Assembly (NCBI RefSeq): GCF_002778285.1
Contig: NZ_NESM01000001.1
Span: forward strand, 1,448,501 to 1,512,500
Length of the DNA: 64,000 bases
Origin: Limnohabitans sp. 15K
GTDB taxonomy: Bacteria > Pseudomonadota > Gammaproteobacteria > Burkholderiales > Burkholderiaceae_C
Reading direction: 5' to 3'
Shown: one piece after another, positions 58,555 to 64,000 of the stretch
Layout of the letters: each line of letters starts with the position of its first letter
How positions within the stretch are numbered: position 1 is the stretch's first letter
Notes under the pieces: generated by a model
The model's database searches: none
What the model saw: only the letters and a program-made list of their open reading frames with translations
Told to the model about the DNA's origin: nothing
Translations under genes and position numbers: made by a program

Positions 58555-59508
58555 TCAATGAAATACCAAACCGTCCAGGGCTTCAACCAAGGCTTGTTGC
58601 AAGGCTGGGTCTGAGCTGCTGTGCCCTGCGTTGTGCACGACACGAAGCTTGCTTCCAGGCCATGCTTGATGCAAGCCCCAGGCCGTGGCCATGGGTGTGA
58701 CCACATCAAACCGCCCTTGGACCACGGTGCAAGGCACAGTGCTGCAAGGTGGTGAAGCTTGTCCATGTGGCTTTTGCCACGCCAAACCTGTTTTCAAATC
58801 GGCATCATGGACAAACATGTGCGCCGAAATGCGCGCCATGGCCCAGCAAGCATCAGGGTCCAAGCGGCTGGGCACCTCGGATTCAATGCTGCACAAACTG
58901 TCTTCCCAAGCGCACCAAGCCAACGCGGCCTGCACTTGGTCGGCGCGATCACCACGGCTCAAGTGGTTCGCATAAGTGGCCAACAAATCACCTGAATGGT
59001 CATCACCCAATGCGGTGGAAAATTTGGCCCACGCCTCAGGAAACAAACGGCTGGCACCCCCTTCGGCGTACAACCAGTCCAACTCCGCAGCACTGCCTGT
59101 GAACACCCCCCGCAGCAGCAAGCCTGTCACCCGATCGGCATGCGCTTGGGCATAGGCCAAAGCCAAGGTGCTGCCCCAAGAGCCACCAAACAGAACCCAA
59201 GCCTCCACCGAACAATGCTGTCGCAACCGCTCCAGGTCTTTTACCAGGTGGGCCAAGTCGTTGTGCTCAGTGCTGCCGTGCGGCGTTGAACGCCCACACC
59301 CTCTTTGATCGAAAAGAATGGCTCTGTATTTCTCGGGGTTAAAGAATCGCCTGGACTGAACCGAGCAACCAGCACCAGGTCCGCCGTGCAGGAACACCAC
59401 CGGTTGACCTTGCGGATTGCCACACTCTTCCCAATAAAGGTGGTGACCATCTCCCACATCAAGTAAGCCTTGACTGCGGGGTTCAATCGGAGGGTAAAGC
59501 ATGCCCAT
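58555..59508 (-). CDS. pip: Proline iminopeptidase-like alpha/beta hydrolase
   Basis: A 317-residue protein of peptidase family S33. Features are VVFLHGGPGAGCSVQSRRFF with the oxyanion-hole HGGPG, FDQRGCGRSTPH, the nucleophile elbow GGSWGSTLALAYAQ, the Asp in QGRFDVVTPM and the His in NAGHSSSDP. The family releases N-terminal proline from peptides. It sits inside a catabolic run, three bases after the EutA stop and 23 bases before the iron-sulfur subunit, so a role in cutting an amide of the pathway's substrate is possible. The gene name reflects family similarity, not a proven function. Confidence 0.85.
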   Translation of the reverse strand: MGMLYPPIEPRSQGLLDVGDGHHLYWEECGNPQGQPVVFLHGGPGAGCSVQSRRFFNPEKYRAILFDQRGCGRSTPHGSTEHNDLAHLVKDLERLRQHCSVEAWVLFGGSWGSTLALAYAQAHADRVTGLLLRGVFTGSAAELDWLYAEGGASRLFPEAWAKFSTALGDDHSGDLLATYANHLSRGDRADQVQAALAWCAWEDSLCSIESEVPSRLDPDACWAMARISAHMFVHDADLKTGLAWQKPHGQASPPCSTVPCTVVQGRFDVVTPMATAWGLHQAWPGSKLRVVHNAGHSSSDPALQQALVEALDGLVFH

Positions 59509-59511
59509 GGT

Positions 59512-61023
59512 TCAAACTTTGCTCACCTGACCCAATGCCGCCGTGGCAGGGAAAACCAATGATTTGATGACCACGGGCACAGCGCCTGAAGTTTCCAACA
59601 TGGCCCCCACATCAATGAAATCCAGTGCTTTCAAATGGACACCATCGATGGATATCACCGGGCACGTCATGTGCGATTCTTCGTGACAATGGATGCCGAT
59701 CAAACCACCGCAGTCAGCATCACCCACCAACAACAAGGCGTGGCCTTGGTCGGTGATGGCCTTCATACCGAGTGCCACCGCACGGCAAAACGCATCCAAC
59801 CTTGCAAATGTGGCCGATCCCTGCCAGCGGTAACACAGGCCTACCGCTTGCTCGCCATGGTGCAAATCAACTTTTCTCAGGGCATCTTGTATCGCCTGCG
59901 AGATGGTGGGCACGTCGAGCACCTCGGCCTGCAAGTCCAGCGCCGGTGCGATGACGGGCACATTGCGCAAAGGCAACTGTCCTGCGGGTTCAACGTAAAT
60001 GGTGCTGCCGCTGATTTGAACGGTGTACTGTGACGCACCAATCACCGTGGCGCGAATGCCTTGGTCAGGTTGGCCAATGTTGGCACCCCAAGCCTTTGCT
60101 TTGGCTAAAACAGCTTTCGCCAAGTAAGGCCCCAAGTCGCCATAGGCCTGCGGCTCTCGGCCATAAATGTATTCAGAGACGCCGCCCGAAAATGTCAACA
60201 CATCTGGCAAGCTGCGGCTTGTCAATTCTGGCAAGCGAAGCAACTGCGCCGTTTCTATCGACATGGTGCCCTGACCGCAAGCTTCCAAAATTTTGCCTGC
60301 CATCAAATCGGTGACACGTTGCAAATCTGCATCGGTCAAAGTTTGACCAAGGGCTACGCCCAAACCAGCTTCTTGTAGAAAATGGCGTCCCGCTTCTTCC
60401 ATGCGGACCACCCGTGACTCTGCGTCTAAAGCCAAGAGGCGAGCACCGATGTCAATGGCGGTCAGATCCACCAACTCCCCGGCCTCGCAAACAGCAATTT
60501 TGGTGGTGCCGCCACCGATGTCGATGTTCATCACCCGTGCGGTTTCGCGAATGGAGCGCGCTGCAGCGCCAGAGCCAAAAGCGGCCAGAGTTGTTTCGAG
60601 CGCATCTCCGGCACTGACCGACACAAACTTACCAGCCTGACCTGCAAACAAGTCGGCGATGGCACGGGAATTTTTTCTGCGAACAGCAACGCCTGTGAGA
60701 ATCAAGGCGCCCGAGTCGATGTCTTCCGGTCGCAGACCCGCTCCTGCGTATTGCGCATCGATGAAGACTTTCAGCGCCTGCGCATCGATGCTCTGATCGG
60801 CGGTATAGGGTGTCAACAACACCGCCGATTCGTGCAACACCGTCCGCTCACTGACGATGTAGCGGTTGTCCAAGCGCTCCATGAGCAATTTTGAAAACAC
60901 CAGATGAGATGTGGACGATCCAATGTCCACACCCACACTGGTCAGCTCGATTTCATCCTCTTGTTCCAGGCTTCGCCGAACATGGCTGAAAAAGATCCGA
61001 CCGCCTTCTGGCACTTCGCTCAT
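59512..61023 (-). CDS. eutA: EutA-family ASKHA ATPase (ethanolamine ammonia-lyase reactivase-like)
   Basis: A 503-residue protein of the EutA group in the acetate-kinase/Hsp70/actin fold. ATP-binding segments are VDIGSSTSHLVF near residue 28, NIDIGGGTTKIAVCE near residue 165 and the adenosine motif FSGGVSEYIYG. EutA exchanges damaged coenzyme B12 in ethanolamine ammonia-lyase (EutBC). No eutB or eutC gene, nor any B12 enzyme, is in the window. Its ATG follows GGAG and lies ten bases after the bicupin stop, so the two form one unit. Confidence 0.85.
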   Translation of the reverse strand: MSEVPEGGRIFFSHVRRSLEQEDEIELTSVGVDIGSSTSHLVFSKLLMERLDNRYIVSERTVLHESAVLLTPYTADQSIDAQALKVFIDAQYAGAGLRPEDIDSGALILTGVAVRRKNSRAIADLFAGQAGKFVSVSAGDALETTLAAFGSGAAARSIRETARVMNIDIGGGTTKIAVCEAGELVDLTAIDIGARLLALDAESRVVRMEEAGRHFLQEAGLGVALGQTLTDADLQRVTDLMAGKILEACGQGTMSIETAQLLRLPELTSRSLPDVLTFSGGVSEYIYGREPQAYGDLGPYLAKAVLAKAKAWGANIGQPDQGIRATVIGASQYTVQISGSTIYVEPAGQLPLRNVPVIAPALDLQAEVLDVPTISQAIQDALRKVDLHHGEQAVGLCYRWQGSATFARLDAFCRAVALGMKAITDQGHALLLVGDADCGGLIGIHCHEESHMTCPVISIDGVHLKALDFIDVGAMLETSGAVPVVIKSLVFPATAALGQVSKV

Positions 61024-61033
61024 GGTCTCCGGC

Positions 61034-62260
61034 TCACTTTTTGGGGCCGAACTTTTCCATGAATTCTGCCGGTATGTTGTACCAGTCTGGATCCATGCGA
61101 TCGGGCACGCTGTTTCGCTTGAGCAAGGCCTGGTATTCGCTTCGGATGTGTGGGTCTTCTAACCAATAAGGAATGGTGGTACCGCCCTCCGTCACATCTT
61201 GTGCGGTGTAGTCGGTGTGTTTAGATCCTGGTGCGCCGGGGTCTCGTCCTGGGTTGTGCGGGCCAAACCAGGCTGTCAAACGCAAGGCCTCCGATCCCGA
61301 GCTGAAGTGCTGGTGGTACCAGCGAGCCCCTCCTGGCGCTGCGGACACCAAGCCGACCGGCTCATAGTCGATTCGGCGAACCAAATGCTCTTTGCCATCT
61401 TTCCAGGGTGTTTCGCCTTCATCTTCCGGCCAGGTGTAGGTGTAGCCTTTGCCGTTCAAGCAAATGAGCACTGCAGCAGAGGTGTGGGCGTGCGCACGCG
61501 AATAACGCCCGTTTTCGTGTTGCCCAATCCAAAAGTAAAAACAATTGTTGGTCATGAACGGTTCAATGCGGCGGTAACCCGGTGAGCGCCGGTTGTCCAG
61601 CGGCAAATCACAGGTCATCACATCCGGAATAAAGTTGGTCCGACGCATGGCCAAGCCACGAACTGGATCCGCCTCGATCTCATCACTGGCCTTGTAAAAA
61701 TCATCGGCACCATTGAAGCGATCGCGGAAAACAAAGGGGTTGTTGAACACGGCTTCTTTGCTTTGCAGCATGTTCAGCACGTTGGGGGCGGTGGTGCCCG
61801 CCAACAACAACGCACCACTGGAGGTGGCATTGACAATGCGGTGCCAAGCATTGATTGGGATCGAAAACATCGAGCCCTTTTGCCACTCGAACACATGCTT
61901 TTTGGTGTCACCCTCTTGCCAAACCTCGGTGGTTCCACGCCCCTCGACAACCAAGTAAATCTCTTCGTACATGTGCTTTTCGGGGTGCAACGCGCCTGCG
62001 CCAGGCACCTCGACCACATAGCAACCCCACTTGGTTTCTGTGCCGTAGAGTTGAATGAAGTGGCCTTTACCGCCGGTTCGTTTCCAATCCACCAAAGGCA
62101 AGTTTTGTACTTTGTCGATGCCCACGTCACGGAACACCGGCAAACCTTCTTGCTCCATGAAAGCGTCATAAGGTGTGGGTTGTTTTTTAAAAACGCCGTA
62201 GCCGGCTTTTTTGTGACCTGCTGGCTCGTGCCAGTGAGAGTTGTCTTTGTCGTGCGGCAT
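61034..62260 (-). CDS. Bicupin protein associated with EutA
   Basis: A 408-residue protein with two cupin domains. In the first, motif 1 is HPEKHMYEEIYLVVEGRG and motif 2 SIPINAWHRIVN; in the second, motif 1 is SRAHAHTSAAVLICLNGKG and motif 2 lies in GGARWYHQHFSSGSE. The arrangement resembles gentisate-type dioxygenases, but relatives of this group in betaproteobacteria are also labelled 'ethanolamine ammonia-lyase-activating protein', because of EutA neighbours. Metal-binding His residues are present in both domains. It is the first gene of the run down to 51130 and is divergent from the porin gene. Confidence 0.8.
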   Translation of the reverse strand: MPHDKDNSHWHEPAGHKKAGYGVFKKQPTPYDAFMEQEGLPVFRDVGIDKVQNLPLVDWKRTGGKGHFIQLYGTETKWGCYVVEVPGAGALHPEKHMYEEIYLVVEGRGTTEVWQEGDTKKHVFEWQKGSMFSIPINAWHRIVNATSSGALLLAGTTAPNVLNMLQSKEAVFNNPFVFRDRFNGADDFYKASDEIEADPVRGLAMRRTNFIPDVMTCDLPLDNRRSPGYRRIEPFMTNNCFYFWIGQHENGRYSRAHAHTSAAVLICLNGKGYTYTWPEDEGETPWKDGKEHLVRRIDYEPVGLVSAAPGGARWYHQHFSSGSEALRLTAWFGPHNPGRDPGAPGSKHTDYTAQDVTEGGTTIPYWLEDPHIRSEYQALLKRNSVPDRMDPDWYNIPAEFMEKFGPKK

Positions 62261-62276
62261 ATTGGCTCCTGTTTAT

Positions 62277-62295
62277 CGTTCCCTCATATGGAACG
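62277..62295. promoter_or_regulatory. Inverted repeat CGTTCC-N7-GGAACG at the bicupin promoter
   Basis: CGTTCC (62277-62282) and GGAACG (62290-62295) are perfectly complementary with a seven-base spacer, 17 bases upstream of the bicupin start codon. A copy of the same half-site, with a three-base spacer, lies before the porin. The position suggests an operator for a dimeric regulator acting on the run 51130-62260. Confidence 0.5.
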
Positions 62296-62493
62296 GCGTT
62301 CTTTTCATGTTAGATCAAGCGAACGTGAAGCGTCAACAGGTAAAGCCCGGAGTCTCTTTAATTTCTTGAAATCTGTGTGTGAGAAAAATGTGCAAATGGC
62401 GCACTGTGATGCAAGCACGCCACATTTTGCGGGTTATCACCGATACGATTCGCTCACTTTTTTTTGCTTAATATCAAGACTGTCGCGTTTGAA

Positions 62494-62506
62494 GGAACAC
62501 TGTTCC
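62494..62506. promoter_or_regulatory. Palindrome GGAAC-N3-GTTCC in the porin leader
   Basis: GGAAC (62494-62498) and GTTCC (62502-62506) are perfectly complementary around ACT, about 72 bases before the porin ATG. The half-site is identical to that of the inverted repeat at 62277-62295 on the bicupin side, so one regulator may act on both genes. The different spacing weakens the case. Confidence 0.45.
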
Positions 62507-62577
62507 AAATAAAAGAACGCCAGGCGGTCCACCCGATCCCTTTATGGGTTCATTTATTGCAAAGCATTGGAGACATC

Positions 62578-63723
62578 ATGAAATTGAAACATCACGCCTT
62601 GGCCATCGCATCGTTGGCTGCTCTCGGCATCGTTACAACTGCACATGCTGCCAAAGTTGGCGCTGATTTTGAGGTCTACGGTAACCTGTACCCCCAGTAC
62701 CAAAGCAGTTCATATGATGGTGGCACAAGCACTGCAACCAGCGCTTTGCCCAAAGCGAGTAAATCAACCGCATTGGTCGACAAAACCCAAGTCACACCTG
62801 TGAACTCCTACATCGGCTTCAAGGCTTCACGCAAGTTTGGCGAAGTTCGTGCAGGTTTTGACCTTCAAGGCAACATCAGCATCGACGAAAATGCCAAAGA
62901 TGCTGGCTTCACGACCAAACCCCGCGATGCTTTTGCGTTTGTACAGCACGAAAAACTCGGTACGGTCTCCATGGGTCAAATGGACACCATTTACAAAAAG
63001 TACGGCGACCGTGTCCGCATGCTGGGCGTCAGCTCTTCCAACTTTGTATCAACAAGTACGGTTGCCTCGGATGTGAGTTGGAAAAGTACTGCCAACTTCA
63101 ATACCCGCATTGGTCAACAGCTGGCCTATGAAACACCACGCCTGAACGGTTTCCAAGCTGGTTTTTCAGAAGCTAAGCCATGGAATGCAGGTGCTGCAGT
63201 CCCCTCGAAAAAATTGTCTTCGGTGGGCGCCAACTGGACCAACGGCACATATTACGTAGGTTTGGCACAAGAGACACACAAAGCTTACCTTGCTGCCGGC
63301 AACGACAAAGACACGGGCAATCGTTTGAGCTTGGGCTACAACGCTGGCAAAGTGCGCATCGGTATGGATTTTTCAAACCTCTCGTATGACAATCCCAGCG
63401 CCACCGTCAGCAACTACAAGACCACCACTTGGCAAGTTACTGGTGAATACTCTCTGACTGAGCAATGGGTCGTTGCGGCGAACTATGCCAAGGGCAATAA
63501 AGGTAGCTGCACATTGGTCAGCAACGCTTCTTGCTTGACCGATGGTTTGGGCGGCAACATGGTCAGCTTGGGTGCACGTTACAACTACGACAAAGACATT
63601 GGCATCTTCATGCTCTACGGCAAGAAAAAAGCGAATGCCAATGCCTCCTACAACAGTTCAGCTGCAACCATGTTCGGCGGTTCTTTGACCGACTTGGCTG
63701 TCGGCGTACAGTTCAAGTTCTGA
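62578..63723 (+). CDS. Gram-negative porin (OmpC-like, betaproteobacterial type)
   Basis: A 381-residue outer-membrane porin. The signal peptide (MKLKHHALAIASLAALGIVT) is cleaved near AHAAKVGADFEVYGNLYPQY. The alternation of polar and aromatic residues fits a 16-strand barrel, and the C-terminal DLAVGVQFKF ends in Phe, the recognition residue of the Bam insertion machinery. The start at 62578 has GGAGA five bases upstream; a longer frame to 62464 would have no signal peptide in place. The gene is divergent from the bicupin run and may allow its substrate into the periplasm. Confidence 0.9.
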   Translation: MKLKHHALAIASLAALGIVTTAHAAKVGADFEVYGNLYPQYQSSSYDGGTSTATSALPKASKSTALVDKTQVTPVNSYIGFKASRKFGEVRAGFDLQGNISIDENAKDAGFTTKPRDAFAFVQHEKLGTVSMGQMDTIYKKYGDRVRMLGVSSSNFVSTSTVASDVSWKSTANFNTRIGQQLAYETPRLNGFQAGFSEAKPWNAGAAVPSKKLSSVGANWTNGTYYVGLAQETHKAYLAAGNDKDTGNRLSLGYNAGKVRIGMDFSNLSYDNPSATVSNYKTTTWQVTGEYSLTEQWVVAANYAKGNKGSCTLVSNASCLTDGLGGNMVSLGARYNYDKDIGIFMLYGKKKANANASYNSSAATMFGGSLTDLAVGVQFKF

Positions 63724-63749
63724 TCTAGCAACTCCAAAGTTCAATTGAC

Positions 63750-63780
63750 ACGGATGCTCCTCACAGGGCATCCGTTTTTT
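63750..63780 (+). terminator. Rho-independent terminator after the porin
   Basis: ACGGATGC (63750-63757) pairs with GCATCCGT (63768-63775) around a ten-base loop and is followed by a run of T to about 63781. It lies 27 bases after the porin stop. Downstream, to 63922, no further feature was identified. Confidence 0.85.
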
Positions 63781-63922
63781 TATGTCGATGTCAGATTTGA
63801 TGCCACGTCAGCTTGGCGAAACGGTCAACGCGTAGAGATCGTTTAAAGGTTTGAACTGGGTATCCCTTACTTCATCAAGAGGCACTCCACCTCTTAATGC
63901 GTTGATGCCGCAGACAGTCCGA

Positions 63923-64000
63923 TCAAACGGTTTTTTCGCCTTGCGCAGGGATCCAGATCACCATGATGTTGGCCAAGATGATGGTGGCGGCCAAAAGGTA
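63923..64000 (-). CDS. C-terminal end of a membrane protein, cut by window edge
   Basis: On the minus strand an open frame enters from the window edge and ends in TGA at 63923-63925, giving 25 residues: a hydrophobic helix (LLAATIILANIMVIWI) followed by a short polar end (PAQGEKTV). This looks like the last helix of a transporter, but too little is visible to name a family. The rest of the gene is beyond the right edge. Confidence 0.45.
   Translation of the reverse strand, partial: YLLAATIILANIMVIWIPAQGEKTV

Larger units (their letters stand above)
62261..62577. other. Divergent control region between bicupin and porin genes (317 bases)
   Basis: This is the only gap above 300 bases in the window. 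It holds the two GGAAC-type repeats at its ends and AT-rich stretches around 62453-62475, where a porin promoter could lie. No protein-coding frame of interest, RNA motif or repeat other than these was found. A clear -35/-10 pair could not be fixed by eye. Confidence 0.5.

Noticed and set aside
59512..62260. Part of an ethanolamine utilisation (eut) operon
   Set aside because: No eutB, eutC, eutE, eutD or microcompartment shell gene is present on either side; only EutA and the bicupin occur.
1..64000. tRNA, rRNA, insertion sequences, prophage, integrase or attachment sites
   Set aside because: No transposase, integrase or phage-like protein and no tRNA-like cloverleaf was recognised; codon use and gene style look even across the catabolic and housekeeping parts, so recent transfer is not supported by eye.

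Overview
The window is chromosomal DNA of a moderately GC-rich betaproteobacterium, most likely Burkholderiales and Comamonadaceae-like (Limnohabitans/Rhodoferax/Polaromonas type). The evidence is five tripartite-tricarboxylate 'Bug' solute receptors, a MetX-MetW pair, a DUF4936 protein, many Rieske/PDR, UbiD and CoxLMS-type catabolic genes, and a Gram-negative porin. The genus is inference. No rRNA, tRNA, insertion sequence, phage gene or CRISPR array was seen.

Layout. (1) 1-10.9 kb, plus strand: the tail of a GntR/FCD regulator, then a catabolic gene string (VOC protein, fumarylacetoacetate hydrolase-family enzyme, quinone oxidoreductase, Bug receptor, DUF1185 protein, membrane desaturase/hydroxylase, SDR), then a complete Liv-type ABC importer (two ATPases, receptor, two permeases) closed by a terminator. 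(2) 11-22.5 kb, mostly housekeeping: cupin, HAD dehalogenase, KefB-like antiporter, kdsD-kdsC-lptC, glycine-rich RRM protein, ammonium channel, GDT1-family cation exporter, and metX-metW-MFS behind a SAM-II riboswitch with an attached terminator. (3) 22.6-31 kb: a phthalate-type module (Rieske oxygenase, Pht5-like decarboxylase, MarR regulator, Gfo/Idh/MocA dehydrogenase, PDR reductase) with Bug receptors, a TauE exporter and a hemerythrin. (4) 31-45.4 kb, minus strand: a long run with a second Gfo/Idh/MocA enzyme, class II aldolase, second Rieske oxygenase, UbiD decarboxylase with basic tails, two solute receptors without permeases, a Bug receptor, CoxG, crotonase, alpha/beta hydrolase and a CoxL/S/M-type molybdenum hydroxylase. 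(5) 45.5-51.1 kb, plus strand: LysR regulator, second UbiD with its UbiX, DUF4936, AbrB-family membrane protein and a shikimate dehydrogenase-like enzyme. (6) 51.1-62.3 kb, minus strand: a tightly spaced ten-gene run from a bicupin and an orphan EutA through a prolyl-aminopeptidase-like hydrolase, a Tat-exported IorAB-type molybdenum hydroxylase, solute receptors, two class II aldolases and a second Pht5-like decarboxylase. (7) A porin, a terminator and the tail of a minus-strand membrane protein end the window.

How it fits together (inference): roughly 40 kb (22.6-62.3 kb) reads as a catabolic island for several aromatic or heteroaromatic (poly)carboxylates. Periplasmic receptors and a porin handle capture. 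Rieske and molybdenum hydroxylases oxygenate the ring, Gfo/Idh enzymes rearomatise the diols, and Pht5-like and prFMN-dependent UbiD enzymes decarboxylate. Hydrolase, crotonase and aldolase-family enzymes act downstream. The first module matches the gene content of the phthalate 4,5-dioxygenase pathway; the substrates of the other modules cannot be read from sequence alone. The most unusual parts are the EutA-bicupin pair without any ethanolamine ammonia-lyase, the basic-tailed UbiD, and the number of receptors with no transporter.
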